Shown one piece after another: positions 7,861 to 17,100 of a stretch of 64,000 nucleotides of DNA (position 1 is the stretch's first letter; every line of letters starts with the position of its first letter). The translations under genes were made by a program, and so were the position numbers. The stretch covers positions 744,001 to 808,000 of the forward strand of contig NZ_CP021421.1 of the NCBI RefSeq assembly GCF_002201515.1. Direction: 5' to 3'. The stretch is from Muribaculum intestinale (GTDB taxonomy: Bacteria; Bacteroidota; Bacteroidia; Bacteroidales; Muribaculaceae). The notes beneath the pieces were generated by a model. It saw only the letters and a program-made list of their open reading frames with translations. It did no database searches and was not told the origin of the DNA.

Positions 7861-8547
7861 ATGGACAGCATGTATGAAATACTCATGGGGCTTCCACTAT
7901 TCAAAGGTGTAAGCCACGATAAAATATCCGAGATTGTGGAAAAAGCCAAATTCCACTTTCTCAAATATACAGAGGGCAACCCGATTATAAATGCCCACGA
8001 ACCATGCACACACATCAAGTTTGTGATAAGCGGGAGCGTACGCTCTACTATTTCCAACTCCGACGGACGTTTCAAAGTGTCGCAGACTTTGCATGCGCCA
8101 TGTGTAATAGCGCCCGAATTCCTCTTCGGCAAAGCCCCGTTCTACCCGAATTCAGTATTTGCCCTTGAACCTACCGGTGTATTGCAGATTTCTAAAAACG
8201 ACTACATGAAAATTCTTTATACCACTGAGATATTCATGTACAACTTTCTGAACACCCTGTCGATGAGCGCCCAGAAAGTCGTAGAAGGCATCCTGTCGAT
8301 TACCGCAGGCTCCCTTGAAGAGCGTATCGCATTCTGGATTATATCACTGACTCAGAAAGGCGGACAAGACATTGCTCTCACATGCAAGGCTCGTGACCTG
8401 TATGCTCTGTTCGGGGTACAGCGCACTTCGTTCATAGCCACACTCGAAAGCATGAAGCAGCGCGGCATTATTGGCTATGACAATCAGGAGATACGTATCC
8501 ATTCACGCGAATCGCTTCTCGAGATACTGAATACCTCGGCCGACTGA
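7861..8547 (+). CDS. Crp/Fnr-family transcriptional regulator
   Basis: This 228-residue protein has an N-terminal cyclic-nucleotide-binding-like beta barrel (about 10-125) and a C-terminal winged helix-turn-helix (about 160-220, ARDLYALFGVQRTSFIATLESMKQRGIIGYDN). The barrel lacks an obvious intact cAMP phosphate-binding cassette, which is common in Bacteroidetes members, and there is no Fnr-type cysteine cluster, so the signal is unknown. It is downstream of the BASS transporter gene and may control it. A strong terminator follows. Confidence 0.87.
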   Translation: MDSMYEILMGLPLFKGVSHDKISEIVEKAKFHFLKYTEGNPIINAHEPCTHIKFVISGSVRSTISNSDGRFKVSQTLHAPCVIAPEFLFGKAPFYPNSVFALEPTGVLQISKNDYMKILYTTEIFMYNFLNTLSMSAQKVVEGILSITAGSLEERIAFWIISLTQKGGQDIALTCKARDLYALFGVQRTSFIATLESMKQRGIIGYDNQEIRIHSRESLLEILNTSAD

Positions 8548-8581
8548 AATCTACACACTGCAACAATTTCTCGACACTGAC

Positions 8582-8632
8582 ATAAAACGCTTCACCCCGA
8601 TATCGTGCGGATATCAGGGTGAAGCGTTTTAT
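8582..8632. terminator. Bidirectional terminator between crp/fnr and miaB
   Basis: Two 23-nt arms (starting ATAAAACGCTTCACCC and ending GGGTGAAGCGTTTTAT) pair with one mismatch around a GTGCG loop. The AAAA/TTTT edges give both converging genes a U-rich tail. Confidence 0.85.
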
Positions 8633-8651
8633 AACTTATTCGTTTTTACTG

Positions 8652-10031
8652 CTACTCCTCGACAAGCTCGCAAAGCAGAGTGGCCGACGACGATCCGACA
8701 ACCCTCACTTTGACGAAATCGCCTACCTTAGCATTGCCGCGCGGGAACACACACGCCTTGTTCTGGCTCGAGCGTCCCACCATCTGCTCCTTGGAGCGCT
8801 TGGCCACGCCTTCCACAAGCACATCGAGCACACGCCCCTCGTCACGTCGGTTGGACTCGGCCGACAGTCGGTTCTGCAACGCAATCATGCGGTTGAGACG
8901 CTCGATTTTCACATCTTCGGCCACATTATCGGGCATAGTCTTCGCAGCAACAGTGCCGGGACGTTCCGAGTACTTAAACATGAACGCAGAGTCAAAGCCC
9001 ACTTCCTCCATCAGCGACAGCGTCTGGAGGAAATCCTCCTCTGTCTCATCATGAAAACCGGTAAACAGGTCGGTCGATATGCCGCAATCTGGTATCATTC
9101 GACGTATCGCGGCTATACGGTCGAGATACCATTCGCGTGTATACTTCCTGTTCATACTCTTCAACACGGCATTCGACCCCGACTGTACCGGCAGATGTAT
9201 GTGACGGCACACATTAGGATAGCGCGCAATCGTAGCAATGATTTCATCGCTCATATCCTTTGGGTGACTTGTCGTAAAGCGTATACGCATGTCGGGAGCA
9301 GCCTGCGCCACTATGGCGAGCAAACCTGCGAAATCCACACGCTTGCCATCCTCTCCGACCCAGTCGTATGAATTTACATTCTGGCCGAGCAGCGTCACCT
9401 CCCGGAAACCTCGGCTACGCAAATCGGCAACCTCGGCAAGAATGCTTCGCGGTTCACGGCTGCGTTCGCGTCCGCGGGTATAGGGCACAATGCAATATGT
9501 ACAGAAATTATTGCACCCGCGCATAATGCTGACAAAGCCGCTCACCCTATTGCCTGTAATCTTCATCGGTATGATATCGCGGTAGGTCTCTGTGGTCGAG
9601 AGTTCCACATTGATGGCCGTCTCTCCCGCCTCGACTGCGGCAAACAGTTCGGGCAGCGACAGATAGGAATCGGGGCCAGCCACAAGGTCGACACCATGAT
9701 TGGCTATAAGGTCGTCTTTCACTCTTTCGGCCATACAGCCTATCACACCTACTATCAGCCTGCCTCCGCGCTTGCGCTTGACTGCGGCAAGAGCCTGCAG
9801 GCGGCCTACGATTTTCTGTTCGGCATTATCGCGTATCGAACAGGTATTCAGCAATATGGCATCGGCATCATCCGGATTGTCCGTTACCGAATAGCCTGCC
9901 ATGCCCATCACTGAGGCCACGACCTCCGAGTCGGCCACATTCATCTGACAACCGTAAGTCTCTATATAAAGATGGCGACTGTCTTCAGCCGACAAGGTCG
10001 TAGCAGTTGTATCTGATTGTCTATTGCTCAT
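8652..10031 (-). CDS. miaB: tRNA-2-methylthio-N6-dimethylallyladenosine synthase MiaB
   Basis: The protein has 459 residues. It methylthiolates i6A37 of tRNAs reading U-starting codons, using SAM and two [4Fe-4S] clusters. The N-terminal UPF0004 domain carries cluster cysteines at 28 (YGCQMN), 64 (NTCSIRD) and 99 (IGCMAE). The radical-SAM cysteines are C173, C177 and C180 in RGCNNFCTYC. A C-terminal TRAM domain begins near 390. I chose the ATG at 10031 over a TTG at 10038-10040. The RimO paralogue is less likely because the signature GRERSREP after the SAM motif fits MiaB. Confidence 0.95.
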   Translation of the reverse strand: MSNRQSDTTATTLSAEDSRHLYIETYGCQMNVADSEVVASVMGMAGYSVTDNPDDADAILLNTCSIRDNAEQKIVGRLQALAAVKRKRGGRLIVGVIGCMAERVKDDLIANHGVDLVAGPDSYLSLPELFAAVEAGETAINVELSTTETYRDIIPMKITGNRVSGFVSIMRGCNNFCTYCIVPYTRGRERSREPRSILAEVADLRSRGFREVTLLGQNVNSYDWVGEDGKRVDFAGLLAIVAQAAPDMRIRFTTSHPKDMSDEIIATIARYPNVCRHIHLPVQSGSNAVLKSMNRKYTREWYLDRIAAIRRMIPDCGISTDLFTGFHDETEEDFLQTLSLMEEVGFDSAFMFKYSERPGTVAAKTMPDNVAEDVKIERLNRMIALQNRLSAESNRRDEGRVLDVLVEGVAKRSKEQMVGRSSQNKACVFPRGNAKVGDFVKVRVVGSSSATLLCELVEE

Positions 10032-10056
10032 TTGTATCAACTTTGTGCAACGAAAA

Positions 10057-10098
10057 TTTGCTTTGTGGACGGTTATTTCCTAATTTTGTGCAAAATTA
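10057..10098. promoter_or_regulatory. Divergent promoter with back-to-back -7 elements
   Basis: On the plus strand TTTG (10057-10060), a 20-nt spacer and TAATTTTG (10081-10088) form a full Bacteroidetes promoter for the CoA-transferase gene. Directly next to it CAAAATTA (10091-10098) is the same -7 box on the minus strand, facing miaB. Together they make the 18-bp perfect palindrome TAATTTTGTGCAAAATTA. Confidence 0.65.
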
Positions 10099-10177
10099 CA
10101 AAAAGTAGGCCACTTTCTCGAAAAGACCACCTACCAATTTATTGTCATTACAATATCATTATCAAAATATTCAAGAT

Positions 10178-11668
10178 ATGGCATTCCCCGTTCTTACTCC
10201 GCAGGAAGTTGCCGAACTGATTAAAGATCAAGATACCTTAGGTCTGTCAGGTTTTACGGCATCCGGCACCCCGAAACTTGTCACTGAAGCACTGGCTGCG
10301 AAAGCTGAGCGCGAACATGCAGCCGGCCGGCCGTTCAAAGTAAACGTATACACCGGCGCATCCACCCAGGAACATGCCGACGGCGCCCTCGCCCGTGCCA
10401 ACGCATTAGACCGCCGTTCGCCATACCAGAACACCCCCGATCTCCGCAAGCGCATCAACTCCCACGATGCACACTACTTCGACATGCACATCTCCGAACT
10501 CGCCCAGACACTGCGCTACGGTGAGCTCGGCGGCATCGACTTCGCCATCATCGATGCTGCAAGCGTCGACGACAAAGGCAACATCGTGCTCGGCTCAGGC
10601 GTAGGCAACATCCCTACTCTGGCCCGCATGGCCAAGAAGATTGTGATTGAGCTCAACAGTTCGATTTCGCCAGAGATTGAAGGATTCCACGATATATATA
10701 TCCCCCTCGACCCTCCCTACCGCCGCGAGATACCTATATATAAGCCAAGCGACCGCATCGGCGACACCATTCTGCGTGTCGACCCATCCAAGATTATCGG
10801 CATCGTGAAGAGCGACGTCACCGACGGTGTGAAGAAGTTTTCCGAACTTGACGACATCAGCAAGCGCATCGGAGCCAACGTTGCCGGATTCCTTATCAGC
10901 CAGTATCGCAGCGGTGGCATACCCAAAGAATTCCTCCCTCTCCAGAGCGGTGTGGGTAATGTGGCCAATGCCGTGCTCTTCGGTCTTGCCGACGCTACCG
11001 AGATACCACCGTTCGAAATGTACACCGAGGTTATCCAGGATGCCGTAATCCACCTCATGGAACGCGAGCGCTGTAAATTTGCCTCAACATGTGCCATGAC
11101 CATCACCGACGATGCCATGCGCCACGTGTACGACAACATCGAGTTCTTCCGCAATAAAGTGCTCCTGCGCCCGAGCGAAATCTCCAACAACCCCGAGGTA
11201 ATACGCCGACTCGGTGTGATTGCCATGAACACCGCTCTCGAAGCCGACATCTTCGGCAATGTCAACTCGACACATGTGCTCGGCACAAAGATGATGAACG
11301 GTATCGGCGGTTCCGGCGACTTCGCCCGCAATGCCTACATCTCGATATTCTCATGCCCGTCGGTAGCCAAAGGCGGCCTCATCTCGGCAATCGTGCCAAT
11401 GGTAGCCCACGTTGACCACAGCGAACACTCCGTAGACGTAATCATTACCGAGCAAGGTGTAGCCGACCTCCGCGGCAAAGATCCCGTACAGCGTGCCGAA
11501 GCCATCATTGAAAACTGCGCACATCCCGACTACCGTCCGATGCTCCGCGAATACCTACGCCTCGGTATGGGACAGACTCCCCATACCCTTCGCGCGGCTT
11601 TCGCAATGCACGAGACATTCAACGCACAGGGCGACATGCACCTCACCGATTTCGGAAAATACCTCTGA
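10178..11668 (+). CDS. Acetyl-CoA hydrolase/transferase family (succinate-CoA transferase type)
   Basis: This 496-residue protein has the length of succinyl-CoA:acetate CoA-transferases (Cat1/AarC/ScpC type). The GNIVLGSGVGN segment and the catalytic-glutamate region EMYTEVIQDA (near residue 290) are visible, as is GSGDFARNAYIS in the C-terminal domain. It likely moves CoA between succinyl-CoA and acetate or propionate, which fits the succinate/propionate fermentation suggested by the fumarate reductase genes at 47.5-51.3 kb. The ATG at 10178 is preferred over the TTG at 10142, because family proteins begin close to this point. A strong promoter precedes it. Confidence 0.9.
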   Translation: MAFPVLTPQEVAELIKDQDTLGLSGFTASGTPKLVTEALAAKAEREHAAGRPFKVNVYTGASTQEHADGALARANALDRRSPYQNTPDLRKRINSHDAHYFDMHISELAQTLRYGELGGIDFAIIDAASVDDKGNIVLGSGVGNIPTLARMAKKIVIELNSSISPEIEGFHDIYIPLDPPYRREIPIYKPSDRIGDTILRVDPSKIIGIVKSDVTDGVKKFSELDDISKRIGANVAGFLISQYRSGGIPKEFLPLQSGVGNVANAVLFGLADATEIPPFEMYTEVIQDAVIHLMERERCKFASTCAMTITDDAMRHVYDNIEFFRNKVLLRPSEISNNPEVIRRLGVIAMNTALEADIFGNVNSTHVLGTKMMNGIGGSGDFARNAYISIFSCPSVAKGGLISAIVPMVAHVDHSEHSVDVIITEQGVADLRGKDPVQRAEAIIENCAHPDYRPMLREYLRLGMGQTPHTLRAAFAMHETFNAQGDMHLTDFGKYL

Positions 11669-11766
11669 TAAGCAAATTTGCGCATAAATTTAATACTCGA
11701 TTTCTTCCGGATATCTCACGGCATCATTTTATGAAGTGATTGCCCCTCCGGAAATATCCATTATAC

Positions 11767-11795
11767 CAACGGCGATACCTCACGTATCGCCGTTG
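11767..11795 (+). terminator. Hairpin after the CoA-transferase gene
   Basis: Perfect 12-bp arms CAACGGCGATAC / GTATCGCCGTTG enclose a CTCAC loop about 100 nt after the stop codon. It is followed by ATGTTTATT, a modest T-rich tail. The rest of the 300-nt gap is AT-rich and holds the next gene's promoter. Confidence 0.7.
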
Positions 11796-11903
11796 ATGTT
11801 TATTCACAGTACATTAATTTAACATAACTTAATTAATTAACACCCGATTTTCGGATTTTTTGCAAAAATAAGATCTCCTTGCAAAAATTTCAGAAAAAAA
11901 GTG

Positions 11904-11933
11904 TTTGCAATTCCAGGAAATGTATTAACTTTG
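11904..11933 (+). promoter_or_regulatory. Promoter of the small lipoprotein gene
   Basis: TTTG (11904-11907), an 18-nt spacer and TAACTTTG (11926-11933) form a strong Bacteroidetes promoter. The expected start near 11939 leaves a leader of about 43 nt, U/A-rich, before the ATG at 11983. Confidence 0.75.
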
Positions 11934-11982
11934 CATCGTTTTTGAAGCTAAAAAATTGTTTTATTATTAATTACAAAACGAA

Positions 11983-12180
11983 ATGAAAAAGTTAGTTTTA
12001 TTACTTGCTGTTGTATTCAGCGTATCACTTTTCTCTTGCGGTGGCAACTCTAACGCCGAGGCTAACGCTGCTGACTCTGTAGTTGTAGAGGAAGTTGCTG
12101 TAGAGGAAGTTGCAGTTGTTGACAGCGTAGCTGCTGACAGCGTAGCTGCTCCCGCTGACTCTGCCGTTGTTGCTGAGTAA
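11983..12180 (+). CDS. Small lipoprotein with Val/Ala/Glu/Asp repeat tail
   Basis: This 65-residue protein has an N-terminal lipoprotein signal (MKKLVLLLAVVFSVSLFSC, lipid-modified Cys at 19). The mature part is acidic and built from short repeats: VEEVA twice and DSVAA twice, followed by PADSAVVAE. No fold can be predicted, and it is likely disordered on the envelope surface or in the periplasm. It has its own strong promoter and intrinsic terminator and is therefore probably highly expressed. I do not recognise a family function. Confidence 0.8.
   Translation: MKKLVLLLAVVFSVSLFSCGGNSNAEANAADSVVVEEVAVEEVAVVDSVAADSVAAPADSAVVAE
12085..12150 (+). repeat. Two in-frame 15-bp tandem duplications in the lipoprotein gene
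   Basis: GTAGAGGAAGTTGCT (12085-12099) is repeated with one change at 12100-12114, and GACAGCGTAGCTGCT (12121-12135) is repeated exactly at 12136-12150. Each unit encodes five residues, so gain or loss of units keeps the frame. Confidence 0.85.
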
Positions 12181-12247
12181 TTTTTGCTCGCCCCAACACA
12201 GCAGTGAATTCCGTGCCATAGTACACTCTGGAATCACAGCATGAAAT

Positions 12248-12279
12248 AAGCTGACCACACAAAGTGATCAGCTTTTTTT
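12248..12279 (+). terminator. Intrinsic terminator of the small lipoprotein gene
   Basis: AAGCTGACCA pairs with TGATCAGCTT (one G-T type mismatch) around a 7-nt loop and is followed directly by a run of T residues. On the other strand it also lies just past the aroB stop codon. Confidence 0.85.
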
Positions 12280-12303
12280 ATGCCCGTACGTCAGAGATAT
12301 GCG

Positions 12304-13362
12304 CTACATCGACATCAGATCACGGAAAATATCAAGAGCCACCTTGATATCCTCCTCGCCGGCAATACTGTCGATTGCCACAACTCCGGGAGCCTCAAGC
12401 ATGGTGAAGTTTATCCTGTCGTCAAGATTCTTCTTATCGTGATGCATCAACTCAAGCAGACGTGGATAGTCATCACATGTAATCGACGGAACACCGTAAT
12501 GATCACGCACATAGCCAGCAATCTTGCGCAGCAGAGCTGTAGAAAATCCCTTGTGCATATGGCTTAATACAAGTTCCACCACAATGCCCCACGCCACAGC
12601 ATAGCCATGGGGCACTGGCGCACCTTTCTCCATAGCCAGGCTCTCAAAGGCATGCCCTGCCGTATGTCCCAAATTGAGAGATTTTCTCAGCCCTTTCTCA
12701 GTAGGGTCCTCGGCGACAACACGCCGTTTCACTCCAACCGACGATTCCAACAGCTCAAGCATGCAATTGAAATCATGTACACATGGATTATATGCAAGTA
12801 ATGCCGTAAGTGCCTCCTCGCCATCAAGCAAACCATGCTTTATCATCTCGGCGTAGCCTGAATACATCTCCGAATCCGGCAGCGATGAAAACATAGCTGT
12901 AGATATAACCACAGCCTCAGCCTCACGGAAAGCTCCGATTTCATTTTTAAGTCCTCCGAAATTTATACCCGTCTTTCCTCCGACAGAGGCGTCAACAGCC
13001 CCGAGCAGGGTAGTCGGGACATTTATAAACCGCATGCCACGCTTAAATGTCGATGCAGCAAACCCGCCTATATCGGTTATCATACCTCCACCGACATTAA
13101 TCAACATGGAGTGGCGATTGGCGCCCAGCTTCTGCAATTCACTCCATATATGCGACAACGAGTCAAGATTCTTGTTGATATCTCCCGCCGGAACAGTAAT
13201 CAGCCGAGCATCCGACAAGGCCGGACAATCGGCGGCTAAATAAGGCCATACAAGCATGACGGTATTGCTGTCGGCGAGCACATAAACACCATGGGGATTG
13301 GCCGCAGCAATCAGTCCTGAAAGTTCGCGGGCCACTTCATTTGTAAATATCAGTTTCTGCAT
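12304..13362 (-). CDS. aroB: 3-dehydroquinate synthase
   Basis: This 352-residue protein converts DAHP to 3-dehydroquinate, the second step of the shikimate pathway, in the cytosol. NAD-binding and metal-site motifs typical of AroB are present: NVGGGMITDIGGFAAS (about 89-104), NVPTTLLGAVDASVGGKTGIN (about 115-135), EMIKHGLL, and the metal-binding histidines in NLGHTAGHAFE and PHGYAVAWG. It ends the leftward run DUF5715-AsmA-HAD-aroB, starting 54 nt after the HAD gene stop. Confidence 0.96.
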   Translation of the reverse strand: MQKLIFTNEVARELSGLIAAANPHGVYVLADSNTVMLVWPYLAADCPALSDARLITVPAGDINKNLDSLSHIWSELQKLGANRHSMLINVGGGMITDIGGFAASTFKRGMRFINVPTTLLGAVDASVGGKTGINFGGLKNEIGAFREAEAVVISTAMFSSLPDSEMYSGYAEMIKHGLLDGEEALTALLAYNPCVHDFNCMLELLESSVGVKRRVVAEDPTEKGLRKSLNLGHTAGHAFESLAMEKGAPVPHGYAVAWGIVVELVLSHMHKGFSTALLRKIAGYVRDHYGVPSITCDDYPRLLELMHHDKKNLDDRINFTMLEAPGVVAIDSIAGEEDIKVALDIFRDLMSM

Positions 13363-13416
13363 ACAAGCGTTTCTTAATGTTCTTGATTTATAGTTGTTCG
13401 GGAATTACCGACACAG

Positions 13417-14166
13417 TTATATTGACATGCCGAATACGTCAAGAAGCAAAGGCAACCTCTCGGCAAGCACAAGCATCGACGGATACACGATATCGGCACC
13501 GGCATCGACAAGCTCTTTCTCAGGAATCGGCCCTGTTGTGACTCCGATGGTAAATGCACCCGATTCGGCGCCCGAGAGCACCCCCATGGGAGCGTTGTCA
13601 ACAGCAATACTGCTGTCGGGCGTTGCTGCCGCTCTTTCCATAGCCCTCAGATAAGGCTCCGGATGTGGCTTTCCATGAACTACATCGCGCGAAGTAATCT
13701 GCATACCCGCAGGAAAGGCTCCCGGATAATCCCGGTCAAGACGGTCGATAAGCGAGCGCTGGCCTGAGCCGGTGACAAGTACCGTAGTAATGCCGCGTCG
13801 CATGAATTCGCCTATCATCCTATCAGCGCCCGGCATCGGTGAGACATCAGGCAGTTCTTTGAAATACTGTGTCTTGCGCAGATACAGAGCCTCACACTCC
13901 TCATCAGTGACATCGCGTCCGAACGCACGCTTGAACAACAGTCTTATCGTATCGCGTCCGGTGCGTCCTTCATACATGAAAAACTCGTCATGCTCACAGG
14001 GTACACCCTCTTCCGTCATCAGACGGTACCACGCGTCGGCATGCCGTGGCATAGAGTCATACAGCGTGCCGTCCATATCGATAAGCGCCGCTGTCGGAGA
14101 GAAGCTAATCAAGTCGTGCCGCTTCAGATAGCGGCTTACAGCCATCTGTTCAGGAGTCATTGCCAT
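13417..14166 (-). CDS. HAD-superfamily phosphatase (beta-phosphoglucomutase-like)
   Basis: This 249-residue protein has the HAD nucleophile motif DMDGTLYDS with Asp30 and Asp32, a helical cap domain (about 45-105), motif II Thr/Ser in VLVTGSGQ, Lys in HGKPHPEPYL and the acidic motif AVDNAPMGVLSG. It fits subfamily IA phosphatases and phosphomutases. The substrate is unknown. Its ATG directly follows the TAA of the AsmA gene, so translation is coupled. An ATG two codons downstream is an equally possible start. Confidence 0.88.
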   Translation of the reverse strand: MAMTPEQMAVSRYLKRHDLISFSPTAALIDMDGTLYDSMPRHADAWYRLMTEEGVPCEHDEFFMYEGRTGRDTIRLLFKRAFGRDVTDEECEALYLRKTQYFKELPDVSPMPGADRMIGEFMRRGITTVLVTGSGQRSLIDRLDRDYPGAFPAGMQITSRDVVHGKPHPEPYLRAMERAAATPDSSIAVDNAPMGVLSGAESGAFTIGVTTGPIPEKELVDAGADIVYPSMLVLAERLPLLLDVFGMSI

Positions 14167-17100
14167 TTATTCTTTCTTGTTTTTGTTTCTTTTATTTTTG
14201 GATTTCTTGTCGACGGGCGCCACATCGTCATCTCCGTTGGCAGGCAGAGGTGGCGGAGCCGGGAGAAGACCCTCCTTAATGAACACCAGCGAGTCGGCGG
14301 CCGATATCGTGTCAGCTACCTCCCGGCCATCGGTAACGGGTGGCACAGCCCCCTCAATCTTCAGCGCACCCAGGCGGGCGGCCCTGGAGCCACGCTTGAA
14401 CACATTGTCAATTTCCTTAAGCAGATTGACCCTTGTGTCCGCCACAATAGCCATACTTTCGCCCACATCTCCAGGCTTATATTTGGCGCCCCCGAGCCTC
14501 ACCTTCATGTCATCCGGATTTCCCGACAGATTTATTCCAAACTTAAACGGCAATGGCGACTTCAGCACCGATATATGATACTTGAAATTCAAATCAAGGT
14601 CGTTGCTTCCCATCACGGCCAGACGATAACGGTCGAAATCAAATACAAACGGGAACAGCTGTACCATCGAGTTGCGCACAAGCATCTCTGCCTCCATATG
14701 CTCGATTACATTCTTCTGTTTATCCTTAAACATCAGCCACTTGGCCAGTGTGCGGAATGTCTCTCCGTCCAGAAGCACCAAGTCGCGTCCGTTGAGTCTT
14801 ATGGCGGCGTCAAGCGACGGCATAACTATATTCATCGTAGTATCGATATCGGCTGTGGCGGCTATGCTCGCGTCGATAATGCCCTCGAAGCTGTTGAGCA
14901 GAGGCATCAGAGAATCTACCGCAGGTACCATGCCTACAAATTTCTTTATATCAATGCCGGTGAGGTCCAGCCCCATGCCAAAGCGCATCTCTTTCCTGTC
15001 AGGAGCTGAATACAGTGCGTTGAGACTCACACGACCCATTTCCGACGAGGCATGAAGATTGTGTAGATTAAGAGCACCCTCGCTTACAAGAAGTTCGCCC
15101 TTGAAATCGTGCATATCCATGTCGGAATATACTATATTGTCGGCGCTGACATTAAGCCGTGCGTCGAGATTCATCGGTATGAGTACTGCGCTCACACTGT
15201 CGGCCGACATAGAGGCGTTGTCGGCCATCCTGTCAAGGTCGGCTTCCGACCGTGCATCGACATTCACAGCGGTGCCGTCGGACTTGGCCGCATAGTCTGC
15301 GCCTCTGTAAAGCGCCTGAACCAATTCGTTGACATTGAGCGAATCGCTGTGTAGATTCCAGTCCAGTTCAAGTTTGCCGCCACGCGTCAGAGCTCTGCGT
15401 ATATTTGACACAGAGCCGTTTATAGTAAAGTCGGACCTGCCGCACTCATATCTCACATTGCGCAATACCACACTGTCGGTCGAAAACTCCATGTCAAATC
15501 TGGATATGCGGTTGCGCAGAGGGAAATATGGTGAAAACATCCCGCCACGCTCGGCTGTGAGACGTCCGCTCATCTGAAGGCGGCGCAACAGACGTCCTGT
15601 CGACTCATCGACGCTGAGGTCTATACTGTCGGCTCCGGCATGCATCGCCCTCTCGGCCTCCCAACCGGCCCGGCGGGCGGCAAAACGAGCCGAGTCGGCT
15701 GCCGTGAACTCCCGGTTGCGGACTCGCCTGGGCTTTATATGTGCGTTTACTTCGAAATGGCTCTTGCGCAGGCCCATGAAGTTTTTCCTGTCGGTAAAGA
15801 ATATACTGCCCGCATCGGCATTCACATTTACCTGAGGCAGATGGGCATTGTGCTCATAGCGACGCAATGCAAAGCGTGCCGCGATATCTGCCAGACTCAT
15901 CCTTGACGAATCTGTATCCACATAGCTTACCATATCGGCCTTCAGCATACCACCGAAAGGTATCACTGCCGTACTGTCGGCCGAGGGCGGACGGTTGAGA
16001 CATCCTGCACCAGCCTTGGCATTCTTCAGACGGATTGTCATCCCGTCGACAATGGCGGATATGGTATCAGTGTTCATCGACAGAGTGAGTAGCGAGTCGA
16101 CCTTTACATTATTGGCTGTGACAAAACTACCGGATGTGCCGAGTTTTACCTCCGAATGGCGGGTATAGCATGACACTCCATAACCCGGAGAGTCAAAGGT
16201 AAAGTCATCAATATATAGAGCGCCGTCAAGTATCAGTCTGTGGAAATTAGCCATCGAAAAATCGCTTGCCCTACACTTCATTCCGGTATCAAGACGCACT
16301 ATCCCTCCGACCACCGTAGAGTCGGGAAGCATAGCAAGCAATTGCCGCGGCAGTCTGGCAAGACGGCTCTCCAGAGTGACTTTGCCTGTGAAAGCCGGAT
16401 CGGTAGTCAGACTCCCGACCACTCCATTTACGGTGATGTCGGCGCCCATTCCACCAAGTCTTAAAGCATTGACAGTTACCGTCATTGAGTCGATATTCCC
16501 GGGAAGCGCAATATCCATATCGGCTTCAATACGGTCAATCTTTACCGTACTGTCATACACAACGCTGCAGCGCGGTATCTTTATGCTCAGTGCCATTGAT
16601 GGAATGCTGTCGGTCATCGGTCTGAAAGGCTTTGTAAACTCACCGGTCACGACGATTTCCATACCGCTGTCGATACTGCCTATTTCACTGCGTATATGCT
16701 CCGGAAGGAGACCTATAGCCGCAGCGGGTGCAAACGGTCCAACCTCAAATGTCAGTTCGGTGATTGCGAGAGGCTCGGTAAAATCCAGAGTAGTATTCCA
16801 TACCGACTTGATACTGCCTCCTGACGGAGTACCGACATCCAGTCCGAAATCACTGAGCGACATAAGCATAGGCTTGTCGCTGTTCCATTTGACGGCACCG
16901 CCGAGATTAATTGTCACCGGACGCGCCACAAGCGCCTGAGGCATGTCGATGTCCAGCATCGACTCTACCGACAGAGCATAGCCACCTTCGGCATTCTCCA
17001 CCAACGGCGATTTGGCAAGCACAAGCCTTATATTCACACTATCGGCAATGGAACGATAGCTTACAGACAGCGAATCGACTATATCAAAGCGGTTGAGCGA

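Noticed and set aside
13990..15009. 339-codon plus-strand frame across the HAD and AsmA genes
   Set aside because: It is antisense to two genes with clear motifs and is His/Arg-rich in the way typical of antisense shadows.
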